A stretch of 56,448 bases of DNA from Alphaproteobacteria bacterium (GCA_018820205.1 JAHJOK010000011.1:1-56448); one strand, 5' to 3'; positions 18,408 through 25,879 are shown, numbered from the stretch's first letter. Notes: a model not told the origin generated them from the letters alone. Program-made: numbers and translations.

Positions 18408-20246
18408 TCAACGCGGCGAGCGAGTCAGGGTTCCGGGTCTGACGACGGCGTCGCTCCGCGCCAGATCGGCAGCGTCGGTCGGGGCCACGGCCTCGGGCGT
18501 TGCAAAGGTCATCCGGGCGATCGTGCCGCCGCCCGGCGCGGGCAGAAGCTCGACCTCGCCCCGCAATTGTTTGGCGAAGGCGCCCATCAGCGTTCGACCC
18601 ACGCCCTCGCGCGCGGCGATGTCCGACGATCCGGGACCGTCGTCCTCGACCTCCAGGACACTGGTGTCGCCGTGGACGCGAAACCGGACCTGAAGCGCGC
18701 CGCCGCGGCCCGCGAAGGCATGCTTCTGGGCGTTGGTGACGGCCTCGACCAGCCACAGGGCCAAGGGCGCCAGCTTGTCCGGATCGACGATAAGGCTGTC
18801 GGCGTCGATGGCGCTGGTGACGGTGAAGCCGCGACCGGATTCACTGGCGACCAGCTGGCCGACCAGCTCGGTCAGGAACTCGCGCGCGTCAGCGTGGCGG
18901 ATGTCGTCGGACTGGTAGAGGGTGCGATAGATCAGGGCGAGGGCTGAAATCCGCTGGCGCGTGTCGCCCAGGGCCGCCTTGGCGGGGGCGTCTTTCAGCG
19001 CGCGCTGCTGCATCGACAGCAGCGACGAGATGATCTGGAGGTTGTTCTTCACCCGGTGATGGATTTCGCGCATCAGCGCGTCTTTCTCGGACAGACTGTC
19101 GTTCAGGGACCGGTCGCGCGCGGCGATGGCCTCGGCCAGTTCGTCCAGCGTGCCGGCCAGAACCCGGATCTCGGCCGGGGCGTTGGCCGCCTGGACCGGA
19201 CGCACGGAATAGCGTCCCCGCGCATACAGGGCCGCGATCCGCTCCAGATAGTCCAGCCAGCGGACCACGATCCGTTCGGACACCAGCATGACGGCGGCGA
19301 AGGCCGTGATCCAGGCCGCAATCGGCAGCAAAAGGACCCCGATGGGATTGAGCCGGGCCCACGACAGCAGACCCGGCGACGGCGCGGAGATCACGACATA
19401 GACATCGCGGCCGGCCAGGGCGGCGCCCGCATAGTCGCGGTGTTCGCCGCCGGCGTCGTCCGCCTCGAACGCGGCCGATCCCCCGTTTCGGGCGCGCTCG
19501 ACCCAACCCAGCAGTCCCGGCCCGTCGCTGAAGGTGAAGGCGCGTACGTCGGTCGCGACCAGAATATCACCCTCAGCATCGGTCAGGGCCGCCTCGGCGC
19601 CCTCGGGAAGGGCCGGATCGGCGATGTCGGGCTGCAGATCCGCCAGAGGCAGCACGGCGGCCATTGCGCCGGCGAAAACGCCGCGAGGACGCTCCCAGCG
19701 GACGCCGACCACCAGGGCCGGAGCCGGGCTGGTCTGGGGCAGGGCTCGCGACAGGGTCACCTGTTCGCCTTGCCTCAGCCGCTGGAACCAGGGCGATGCG
19801 ATGCGACGCGGCGCGGCATCGGCCGCGGGCGGCTTGGAGCTGCAGATCACCTGTCCGCCCATGCCGATCCTGTAAACGGCCTCGTAGCCGTCCAGACGAT
19901 CGACGAGCGCGGCGAGACGCGGACCACAGGCGTCGCCGGTGGCGTCCGGCGCCATCGCTCCCAGCAGGACCGTCGCCGTATCCAGTCGTGACTTGGCCGC
20001 TGCCGCCGTGCGCTCGGCGGCGAACTGCAGATCGGCGCGACGTTCCTCGGCCTGCTGACGGAATTCCGCCTGGGCCTGGAAGGCGCCCAGCAGCAGGATC
20101 GGCAGCAGGGCGATGGACATCGCCAGGCCAAGGCGAAACCGGATCCCCTGCACCGCGGGCGCGCCCACGCCGCGCGCCCACAGACGCTTGACGGAATGGG
20201 CGCCTCGCCCCATCGGGCGGCCGCGGCCTGGCCCGGAAGTCGGCAT
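18408..20246 (-). CDS. HWE/HisKA_2 sensor histidine kinase of the general stress response (PhyK-like)
   Basis: A 612-residue membrane kinase. The first membrane helix is at about 40-58, then an extracytoplasmic sensor domain (60-290) and a second helix (about 302-322). A HAMP-like linker leads to the HisKA_2 dimerisation helix with the phospho-acceptor in EIHHRVKNNLQIISSLLSMQ (His396/397), and a HATPase domain (WLVEAVTNAQKHA, EVEDDGPGSS). It starts 4 nt after the ecfG stop, so it is in the nepR-ecfG operon. In Caulobacter and Sphingomonads, kinases of this kind phosphorylate PhyR. The signal is unknown. Confidence 0.9.
   Translation of the reverse strand: MPTSGPGRGRPMGRGAHSVKRLWARGVGAPAVQGIRFRLGLAMSIALLPILLLGAFQAQAEFRQQAEERRADLQFAAERTAAAAKSRLDTATVLLGAMAPDATGDACGPRLAALVDRLDGYEAVYRIGMGGQVICSSKPPAADAAPRRIASPWFQRLRQGEQVTLSRALPQTSPAPALVVGVRWERPRGVFAGAMAAVLPLADLQPDIADPALPEGAEAALTDAEGDILVATDVRAFTFSDGPGLLGWVERARNGGSAAFEADDAGGEHRDYAGAALAGRDVYVVISAPSPGLLSWARLNPIGVLLLPIAAWITAFAAVMLVSERIVVRWLDYLERIAALYARGRYSVRPVQAANAPAEIRVLAGTLDELAEAIAARDRSLNDSLSEKDALMREIHHRVKNNLQIISSLLSMQQRALKDAPAKAALGDTRQRISALALIYRTLYQSDDIRHADAREFLTELVGQLVASESGRGFTVTSAIDADSLIVDPDKLAPLALWLVEAVTNAQKHAFAGRGGALQVRFRVHGDTSVLEVEDDGPGSSDIAAREGVGRTLMGAFAKQLRGEVELLPAPGGGTIARMTFATPEAVAPTDAADLARSDAVVRPGTLTRSPR
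18410..18434 (-). promoter_or_regulatory. EcfG-type promoter for the entericidin gene
   Basis: On the minus strand the site reads GGAAC (18434-18430), 16 nt, CGTT (18413-18410), an exact match to the alphaproteobacterial EcfG consensus. It lies in the last codons of the kinase gene, 56 nt upstream of the entericidin ATG. Confidence 0.82.
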
Positions 20247-20249
20247 TCT

Positions 20250-20864
20250 TCAGCCTTGCCGGGCGCCGCTCAGACGGTCTGCATCCGCGAGGATGGATCG
20301 CATGGCGTCGCCCGCCGCCCGGCCGTCGCGACCATAACCACCGCGTTCAAGCGTGGCCTGAAGCGCCTTTCGGGCGCGACTGACGCGGCTCTTGACCGTG
20401 CCGACGGCGCACTGACAGATTTCGGCGGCCTCTTCGTAGGCGAACCCGCCTGCCCCCACCAGGATCAGCGCCTCGCGCTGCTCTTCCGGCAAGGTGTTGA
20501 GAGCCAGCCGCAGTTCGTCCAGGGCGACGGGCGCCTCGGGATCGTCGACGGCCACCAGGGTGCGCTCTGCGGCCTCCTGATCCAGCTGGGTCGAACGCCA
20601 CGAGCGGCGCTTTTCGGAATAGAACTGGTTGCGCAGGATCATGAAGGTCCAGGCCTTCATGTTGGTGCCCATCTGATAGCTGGCCCGCGCGTCCCAGGCC
20701 TTCATCATCGCGTCCTGCGCCAGGTCGTCGGCAGCGGTCGGATCACCCGTCAGGGTGCGGGCGAAGGCGCGCAGATGCGGGATCAACTGCACCAGTTCGC
20801 GCTTGAAACCTTCGTCGTCTGCGGATGGCGGTTTGGGAGCGGTCGATCGGCCAGAGACGCTCAC
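20250..20864 (-). CDS. ecfG: ECF sigma factor of the general stress response
   Basis: ECF15/EcfG sigma factor that directs RNA polymerase to GGAAC-N16/17-CGTT promoters under stress. The 204 residues have region 2 (AADDLAQDAMMKAWDARASY, then MKAWTFMILRNQFYSEKRR) and region 4 (TLPEEQREALILVGAGGFAY, then CQCAVGTVKSRVSRARKAL). The start overlaps the nepR stop by 4 nt, the usual translational coupling of sigma factor to anti-sigma factor. In Caulobacter the same gene is called sigT. Confidence 0.96.
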   Translation of the reverse strand: MSVSGRSTAPKPPSADDEGFKRELVQLIPHLRAFARTLTGDPTAADDLAQDAMMKAWDARASYQMGTNMKAWTFMILRNQFYSEKRRSWRSTQLDQEAAERTLVAVDDPEAPVALDELRLALNTLPEEQREALILVGAGGFAYEEAAEICQCAVGTVKSRVSRARKALQATLERGGYGRDGRAAGDAMRSILADADRLSGARQG

Positions 20865-21073
20865 GTCTTGCCTCCGCTGGCCTTGCGTTCGTCCGCACGG
20901 CGCAGGATGTCGAGAAATTCGTCCGGAACCGGCTCGTTCACCACCTCGTCGAACATGTGACGCAGCTTCACGCCGATCGCCTGCTGGCGCAGGCGCGCCT
21001 CTTCAAGAGGCGGGTCGCCTGCAGCCGAACGGGACGCCGGAGGTTTTCGGCGGGAGTCAGGGGAGTCGATCAT
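20861..21073 (-). CDS. nepR: Anti-sigma factor NepR
   Basis: Binds EcfG in unstressed cells and is captured by phosphorylated PhyR under stress. The 70 residues contain the NepR core RQQAIGVKLRHMFDEVVNEP followed by VPDEFLDILRRAD, with flexible charged ends, as usual. Divergent from phyR with 233 nt between, where two EcfG promoters sit back to back. The kinase gene follows ecfG in the same operon. Confidence 0.95.
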   Translation of the reverse strand: MIDSPDSRRKPPASRSAAGDPPLEEARLRQQAIGVKLRHMFDEVVNEPVPDEFLDILRRADERKASGGKT

Positions 21074-21154
21074 GGAATTGGTGGCCGCCAGTCGTTGATC
21101 TCATTCGGGAGGACGCGCCGGCTTGAGGGCCGGAGTTCATTGTTCAGCCCCGTC

Positions 21155-21179
21155 AACGTCGAGAAGCCGACACAGTTCC
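21155..21179 (-). promoter_or_regulatory. EcfG-type promoter for nepR-ecfG
   Basis: On the minus strand: GGAAC (21179-21175), 16 nt, CGTT (21158-21155). Exact consensus, about 80 nt upstream of the nepR ATG. It implies that EcfG activates its own operon together with its anti-sigma factor. Confidence 0.85.
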
Positions 21180-21220
21180 GTATCGAAACCGATTTTATGG
21201 CCAAGCTGTAAAAATCGGAG

Positions 21221-21245
21221 GGAACCGTGACGTTCGTGATACGTT
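21221..21245 (+). promoter_or_regulatory. EcfG-type promoter for phyR
   Basis: GGAAC (21221-21225), 16 nt, CGTT (21242-21245) on the plus strand, 61 nt upstream of the phyR ATG. Exact consensus; it faces away from the nepR-ecfG promoter 41 nt to its left. Confidence 0.85.
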
Positions 21246-21306
21246 TGGCCCCCATCGCGCGCCCGGAACGACGGACGCCGACCATGTTTAGTCGGGGAAC
21301 TACCAT

Positions 21307-22101
21307 ATGAGCCTTCTGGCCAGACTCGCGCCGCACCTGCCCTATGTCCGCCGCTATGCGCGGGCGCTGACCGGAGATCAGGCGACGGGCGACAACTACG
21401 TGCGCGTGGCGCTGGAAGCGCTGGCGGCCGGCGAGCGTCAGCTGCCGGCGGACATGACCCCGCGGGTCGCCCTGTATCACGTGTTCCACGCCATCTGGTC
21501 GTCGACCGGCGCTCGGCTGGAGGATTCCAGCGGCATGGACGGGCAGGACGATGCGTCGAGCCGGCTGATGCGGATCGCGCCGCGTTCGCGTCAGGCTTTC
21601 CTGCTGACCGCCCTGGAGGGGTTCACCCCGTCCGAGGCCGCGCAGATTCTGGCGGCGGACGCCCACTCGGTCGAACGGCTGATCGGCGACGCACAGGCCG
21701 AGATCGACGCCGAGTTGGCCACCGACGTCCTGATCATCGAGGACGAGGCGATCATCTCCGCCGACATCGAGAGCCTGGTCAAGGAACTGGGCCACAATGT
21801 CACGGCCACCGCCACCACCCATGACGAGGCCGTCGATGCGGTCGCCCGTCACAAGCCCGGCCTGGTGCTGGCCGATATCCAGCTGGCCGACGGATCGTCC
21901 GGGATCGATGCGGTCAAGGACATCCTGAAGCGGTTCGACGTGCCGGTGATCTTCATCACCGCCTTCCCCGAGCGCCTGCTGACCGGCGAACGGCCCGAGC
22001 CGACGTTCCTGATCACCAAGCCCTTCCAGCCCGAAACGGTGAAGGCGGCGATCAGCCAGGCGCTGTTCTTCCACCCGACCCGCCAGAAGGAAGCCGCCTG
22101 A
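21307..22101 (+). CDS. phyR: Response regulator / anti-anti-sigma factor PhyR
   Basis: Master switch of the general stress response. The N-terminal half (about residues 1-137) is a sigma-factor-like domain that mimics EcfG (RYARALTGDQATGDNYVRVA, PRSRQAFLLTALEGFTPSEA) and sequesters NepR. The C-terminal half (about 140-255) is a receiver domain with the acidic pair in IIEDEAI, phospho-acceptor Asp190 (VLADIQLADGSSG), Thr in FITAFPE and Lys in ITKPFQP. At 264 residues it has the standard length. GGGGA precedes the ATG. A strong terminator follows at 22127. Confidence 0.97.
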   Translation: MSLLARLAPHLPYVRRYARALTGDQATGDNYVRVALEALAAGERQLPADMTPRVALYHVFHAIWSSTGARLEDSSGMDGQDDASSRLMRIAPRSRQAFLLTALEGFTPSEAAQILAADAHSVERLIGDAQAEIDAELATDVLIIEDEAIISADIESLVKELGHNVTATATTHDEAVDAVARHKPGLVLADIQLADGSSGIDAVKDILKRFDVPVIFITAFPERLLTGERPEPTFLITKPFQPETVKAAISQALFFHPTRQKEAA

Positions 22102-22126
22102 CCCCACGCGGATCTGATCGCACGGC

Positions 22127-22162
22127 AAAGGCCCCGCCGGTTCGCACCGGCGGGGCCTTTTT
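22127..22162 (+). terminator. Rho-independent terminator after phyR
   Basis: A 14-bp perfect stem (22127-22140 with 22147-22160), loop TTCGCA, ending in a TTTTT run at 22158-22162. Read on the minus strand the tail is only TTT, so it may also help stop the convergent gene at 22183 but is mainly for phyR. Confidence 0.88.
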
Positions 22163-22182
22163 CTGCGTTGCGGCGTCGCGCC

Positions 22183-22542
22183 TCAGTTGGCCGAGGGTTG
22201 CGCCTGGACGGTCGGGGCGTTGACGTTCGGGGCCTCTCCGGTCGGCGGCGAAGTCGGCTCGCCGGTTGCGGTCGTCGGAGCGTCGGCGGCGGGATAGTCG
22301 GCCGCGCCGTCGAAGGCTGCCGCATCCACCGCCTGTTCGCCGTTGTTGGCGTTCTGCGCCGCGAAGCCGCCATTCGACACGAACCACATGCCGAGCAACA
22401 GGATCGCCGCCGCTCCCGCAGATACGATCAGCAGCAACAGGATGCGTTTGCCGGGCCGGGCCCCGCGCACATACTGGGCGTCGACGGGTCGACCCTCGTG
22501 CACTGCGTCGGCGGATTCAGAATGGGGATCGTGCTGGGTCAT
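22183..22542 (-). CDS. Single-pass membrane protein of unknown function, stress-regulated
   Basis: A 119-residue protein with a polar N-terminus (MTQHDPHSESADAVHEGRPV), one membrane helix (about residues 33-55, ILLLLIVSAGAAAILLLGMW) and an extracytoplasmic tail rich in Ala, Pro and Thr. No known domain. I chose the ATG at 22542, with GGAG 6 nt upstream. A GTG at 22575 would fall inside the -10 element of the EcfG promoter at 22576-22601 and so cannot be the start from that promoter. The promoter makes it a member of the EcfG regulon. Confidence 0.8.
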   Translation of the reverse strand: MTQHDPHSESADAVHEGRPVDAQYVRGARPGKRILLLLIVSAGAAAILLLGMWFVSNGGFAAQNANNGEQAVDAAAFDGAADYPAADAPTTATGEPTSPPTGEAPNVNAPTVQAQPSAN

Positions 22543-22575
22543 CGGGGCTCCAACCTTGAAATGTTCAGTCCCCAC

Positions 22576-22601
22576 AACGTCCGCGCCAGCGTGGCCGTTC
22601 C
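22576..22601 (-). promoter_or_regulatory. EcfG-type promoter for the 22183-22542 membrane protein gene
   Basis: On the minus strand: GGAAC (22601-22597), 17 nt, CGTT (22579-22576). The -10 ends 34 nt before the ATG at 22542. It is divergent from the promoter at 22650. Confidence 0.82.
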
Positions 22602-22649
22602 GCTCCGCCGGTCATATCGCGCGTCGAGCGAAAAAAGTTTCGCGACGAT

Positions 22650-22674
22650 GGAACGGCTTCCGGAACACGCCGTT
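22650..22674 (+). promoter_or_regulatory. EcfG-type promoter for a small RNA
   Basis: GGAAC (22650-22654), 16 nt, CGTT (22671-22674) on the plus strand. No start codon with a ribosome binding site follows before the terminator at 22767-22798, so the transcript is probably non-coding. Confidence 0.8.
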
Positions 22675-22680
22675 CTCAGT

Positions 22681-22798
22681 CTGCGGAGGCGGCGACGCCC
22701 CCCCGACTTGGACCAGCGCTTGTTGGTCCTGCCGCCTCCGCGCCTCATTCTCGATGATGCCACTTCAAGGCGGTCCCCTCCGGACCGCCTTTTTCTTT
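22681..22798 (+). ncRNA. Candidate EcfG-dependent small RNA (GsrN-like)
   Basis: A transcript of about 115 nt is expected from the EcfG promoter at 22650 to the terminator at 22798. It folds strongly. A perfect 10-bp stem (22683-22692 with 22732-22741) encloses a smaller hairpin (GGACCA 22710-22715, TGGTCC 22724-22729) and leaves a C7 tract (22698-22704) unpaired. A short linker leads to the terminator hairpin. The Caulobacter sRNA GsrN is likewise controlled by the stress sigma factor and uses a C-rich exposed loop to bind mRNAs. Identity with GsrN is inferred from promoter, location and architecture, not from alignment. Confidence 0.72.
22767..22798 (+). terminator. Rho-independent terminator of the small RNA
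   Basis: Stem GGCGGTCC (22769-22776) with GGACCGCC (22782-22789), loop CCTCC, flanked by AA/TT pairs and followed by TTTTTCTTT. It lies 60 nt before the oxidoreductase ATG and separates that gene from the stress promoter. Confidence 0.9.
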
Positions 22799-22857
22799 GG
22801 CTCGCGCGACTGTGTGCGCCATGATGGGTCTGCAAAAGAAACCATCTGGAGACGATC

Positions 22858-23880
22858 ATGGCCCTGACCAACCGACAGTGGGTGCTGCGCCAGCGGCCGC
22901 AGGGCCTGATCAAGGACGGCGACCTTGAGCTGGTCGAGACCTCGGTCCCGGAGCTGAAGGACGGCGAGGTTCTGGTCCGGACCATCTATCTGTCGCTGGA
23001 TCCGACCAACCGCACCTGGATGAACGACGCGGTCGGCTATCTGCCGCCGGTCGGCCTGGGCGACGTCATGCGCGGCCTGACGCTCGGCGCCGTCGAACAG
23101 TCGAAGTCGGAGCGGTTCGCCGTCGGAGACCTGGTGACCACGGCCATGGGCGGGTGGGGCGACTACGGATTGGTCCCCGACAGCGCCGTGTCGCGCGTGC
23201 ACCGCGCGCCCGGCATGCCGCTGACCGCGAACATGTCGGTTCTGGGGATGACCGGGCTGACGGCCTGGGCCGGCGTCACCGACGTACTGCGGCCCGAGCC
23301 CGGCCAGGTGATGGTGGTGTCCGCCGCCGCCGGCGCCGTCGGCTCGATCGCCGGCCAGATCGCCAAGCAGAAGGGCGCCCATGTGATCGGCATCGCCGGC
23401 GGCCCCGAGAAATGCCGCTGGCTGGTGGACGACCTCGGCTTCGATGCGGCCATCGACTACAAGGGCGAGGACGTGGGCGACGCCCTGGACCGTCTGGCCC
23501 CCAACGGCGTGGACCTGAATTTCGAGAACGTCGGCGGCGACATCATGGTCGCGGTGTGGAACCGGCTGAACATCCACGCGCGCATGGCCGTTTGCGGCAT
23601 GGTCTCGGCCTATAACGCCACCAAACGCCCGCCCTCGCCCGATCTCAGCCGCCTGATCACCCACCGGATGACCATGCAGGGCTTCCTTGTCATGGACTAT
23701 TCGCCGCGCGCCAAGGAGTTCGTGGCCGAGGTCGGACCGTGGCTGGCCTCCGGCAAGGTCCAGTGGAAGGTCCACGTCGACAACGGGCTGGAAGGCGCGG
23801 TCACCTCGCTGAACCGCCTGTTCACCGGCGATCATGACGGCAAGCTGCTGGTCCGTGTCTCCGAAGAACCGGCGACCTGA
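22858..23880 (+). CDS. NADP-dependent oxidoreductase, medium-chain (CurA-like)
   Basis: A 340-residue zinc-independent medium-chain reductase of the leukotriene B4 dehydrogenase / curcumin reductase group. It has the N-terminal GroES-like part (ETSVPELKDGEVLVRTIYLS, SLDPTNRTWM), LGMTGLTAWAGVTDV, the nucleotide-binding AAAGAVGSIAGQIAKQKGA, and FENVGGDIM. These enzymes reduce alpha,beta-unsaturated carbonyls with NADPH; the natural substrate is unknown. CTGGAGACGATC precedes the ATG. It is followed 4 nt later by a MaoC-like gene, so the two are probably co-transcribed. Confidence 0.92.
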   Translation: MALTNRQWVLRQRPQGLIKDGDLELVETSVPELKDGEVLVRTIYLSLDPTNRTWMNDAVGYLPPVGLGDVMRGLTLGAVEQSKSERFAVGDLVTTAMGGWGDYGLVPDSAVSRVHRAPGMPLTANMSVLGMTGLTAWAGVTDVLRPEPGQVMVVSAAAGAVGSIAGQIAKQKGAHVIGIAGGPEKCRWLVDDLGFDAAIDYKGEDVGDALDRLAPNGVDLNFENVGGDIMVAVWNRLNIHARMAVCGMVSAYNATKRPPSPDLSRLITHRMTMQGFLVMDYSPRAKEFVAEVGPWLASGKVQWKVHVDNGLEGAVTSLNRLFTGDHDGKLLVRVSEEPAT

Positions 23881-23884
23881 CCGG

Positions 23885-24292
23885 ATGGCGGATCCGCTCC
23901 ACGTCCATTTCGAGGACCTCGAGACCGGCCAGGTGCTGCAACTGGGCGCCTGCGCCGTGGACGAGACGGCGATCCAGCTGTTCATCGATCATTTCGCTCC
24001 CGGCTGGGACCCGGCCTACGGCGCGCCGGACGCCCTGGTCTATGCGTTGTGGAGCCGACTCGCGACCGACAAGGCGGCCGGCTGGGCCCAGACCAAATTG
24101 CTGGCCGTCGATGGTCTGCGCTTCATGCGCAACCCGCCCGCAGGCGAACTGCTGCGGGGCCGGATGACGGTGATGGGCAAGGATCCGGTCGGCGACGAAA
24201 AGGGCATCGTCATCGCCCAGCACGACCTGCTCGACGAGGGCGGCCGGCTGGTGTTCTCGTGCCTGACACGCGGGGTGTTCGTCCGCAGGTAG
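23885..24292 (+). CDS. MaoC-like hotdog-fold protein
   Basis: A 135-residue protein resembling single-domain MaoC-type hydratases or hotdog thioesterases. The pattern VHFEDLETGQVLQLG at the start, then FIDHFAPGW, and the end VIAQHDLLDEGGRLVFSC with TRGVFVRR, are of this type. The ATG at 23885 is 4 nt after the reductase stop. The pairing suggests a shared pathway acting on acyl or enoyl compounds; this is inference. Confidence 0.75.
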   Translation: MADPLHVHFEDLETGQVLQLGACAVDETAIQLFIDHFAPGWDPAYGAPDALVYALWSRLATDKAAGWAQTKLLAVDGLRFMRNPPAGELLRGRMTVMGKDPVGDEKGIVIAQHDLLDEGGRLVFSCLTRGVFVRR

Positions 24293-24294
24293 GC

Positions 24295-24371
24295 AGGGAT
24301 CAGGGACCAGGGATTGGGGACTGGAGGGCGGATCCCTCATCCCTGGCCCTAATCCCTGGTCCCTGATCCCT
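24295..24371. repeat. Intergenic heptamer-based inverted repeat
   Basis: Two 21-nt arms (24295-24315 and 24351-24371) are exact reverse complements of each other, with a 35-nt spacer that also contains CATCCCTG/GCCCTAA-type units. The arms are made of 7-mers such as ATCAGGG and ACCAGGG. It lies between convergent genes and ends 4 nt before the sapC stop. It could act as a bidirectional terminator, but there is no T tract. It is related to the element at 1763-1870. Confidence 0.85.
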
Positions 24372-24375
24372 CGCT

Positions 24376-25185
24376 TCAGACGTTCGCCGCCGTCGGCATT
24401 TCGCTGGCGCGCTGGAAGGCCAGGGCGATCAGACGATCCCAGCCGAGCAGCGACACCAGATGGGCGTAGATCTGGCCCAGGGCGCCGTTGTCGCGCAGTT
24501 CTGCCAGCTTCTCGGCCGGCAGGGCCTTCAGCTTGTCCTCGGACACGGCGTGATAGTCGGCCAGTTTCTGCGGTTCGCCGGGCTCGCCCTTCTCGTTGCG
24601 GGGCGTGAAGACGGCCTCGCGCACGTCGAACAGGTCGAGTTCGGTCAACAGTTTGACGAAGCTGTCGGTGCGCTGACGCTCCTGTTCGAAATTATTGCAG
24701 AACTCCATCGCCTGGGTGACGTAGTCGCTGGGCTGGCCGTCGACGAACAGCGGCGCCTGGGCGCCTTCGGCGAGGAAGGGCGCGGCCCGGTCGATGCACA
24801 GGATCATCCGCTGGGCCTGGGCGTCGTTGGCGAACACGAACGGATAACGACGGACATAGGCCGGGATATAGGCTTCGGGGCGGAAGTCGCCGGCGGCGCT
24901 GACGTACAGGTTCTCGCCCTGACGCAGGCCCATGACGGCGACGGGCTGTTTCGCGTCGCCCAGGAACACGACGGGGTAGGACAGGGCGGCCGGTGCGAAC
25001 TCGGTCACCGTCAGCGGCACGACGTGCGACGCGGCGACGAAGGCATAGGGCTTCTCGACCGGGTTCACGCCCAGCTTGCCGTGCACCTCCATGGAGAGGG
25101 GCTCAGGCTTGCCGTAGAATAGGACGGAGCCGTCCAGCTGGCCGTTGGCGCCGGCGTCTTGGGGGGTCATCGTGGTGTCGGTCAT
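24376..25185 (-). CDS. SapC family protein
   Basis: A 269-residue soluble protein of the SapC family, named after an S-layer-associated gene of Campylobacter but widespread in Caulobacterales, where its function is not established. Typical features are AFVAASHVVPLTVTEFAPAA, YPVVFLGD, AYIPAYVRRYPFVF, LFVDGQPSDYV and a C-terminal tail with SLLGWDRLIALA. It has no signal peptide, so an S-layer role would need another export route. It is a single gene, with the heptamer element at its 3' end. Confidence 0.88.
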   Translation of the reverse strand: MTDTTMTPQDAGANGQLDGSVLFYGKPEPLSMEVHGKLGVNPVEKPYAFVAASHVVPLTVTEFAPAALSYPVVFLGDAKQPVAVMGLRQGENLYVSAAGDFRPEAYIPAYVRRYPFVFANDAQAQRMILCIDRAAPFLAEGAQAPLFVDGQPSDYVTQAMEFCNNFEQERQRTDSFVKLLTELDLFDVREAVFTPRNEKGEPGEPQKLADYHAVSEDKLKALPAEKLAELRDNGALGQIYAHLVSLLGWDRLIALAFQRASEMPTAANV

Positions 25186-25346
25186 GGACGCGAAGGCTCT
25201 GGAATGACGGAAAGGCGGGCCTTCTAGCGGAAGCGGCCCGCCGCCGCAAACCGAGACGCGCGATCGGACGCCCCCGGCCTCGACGGCGGCCGCCGGCGAT
25301 GGTCTGATCGGTTGCGAACCGCCCCGGTCCGCCCTAGCTCTATCGC

Positions 25347-25832
25347 ATGGCGACGCACTGCGATCACGCGCACGATGGGGCCGGCATGAGCGCTGGCGAG
25401 GTCGGGCGCGCCCTGACCTCGGCCGAGCGCCGCTGCGCCGCCCAGGGCGAACGGATGACGGCGCCGCGTCGCCGCGTGCTGGAACTGCTTCTGGAGGCCG
25501 GCGAAGCGGTCAAGGCCTATGATCTGATGGCCCGCTACGGCGTCGACGGCTCCGCCGCCAAGCCGCCGACCGTCTATCGCGCGCTGGACTTCCTGGAAAA
25601 GGCCGGTCTGGCCCACCGGATCGCCTCGATCAGCGCCTATGTCGCCTGTTCCGTCGGAGACCGGGACCATGCCGCGGCCTTCCTGATCTGCGATTGCTGC
25701 GGCGCGACGCAAGAGGTCACGCCACCCGAGGGCGAGGCCCTGCATCGCGCGGCGGATGCGGCCGGCTATGCGATCGAGCGCACCACGATCGAGGGCCACG
25801 GCCTCTGCCCGGCCTGCCAGGTCGTCGCATAA
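25347..25832 (+). CDS. zur: Zinc uptake regulator, Fur family
   Basis: Represses zinc uptake genes when zinc is plentiful. The 161 residues match Zur more closely than Fur: AYDLMARYG, AAKPPTVYRALDFLEKAGLA with the recognition helix, and FLICDCCGATQEV with a second CxxC in GLCPACQVV forming the structural zinc site. The N-terminal CDHAHDGAG could bind metal too. The start is uncertain (ATG 25347 or 25386); neither has a strong ribosome binding site. No znuABC genes are adjacent. Confidence 0.88.
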   Translation: MATHCDHAHDGAGMSAGEVGRALTSAERRCAAQGERMTAPRRRVLELLLEAGEAVKAYDLMARYGVDGSAAKPPTVYRALDFLEKAGLAHRIASISAYVACSVGDRDHAAAFLICDCCGATQEVTPPEGEALHRAADAAGYAIERTTIEGHGLCPACQVVA

Positions 25833-25879
25833 TTCGATCGCTGCTGGCGTCCGGGTGCGCGCCTCCCTAGGTTCGGACC

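Noticed and set aside
22343..22867. Open frame of 174 codons on the plus strand covering the sRNA
   Set aside because: It starts antisense to the stress membrane protein gene, before the EcfG promoter, and crosses the terminator. So it cannot be the product of that promoter.
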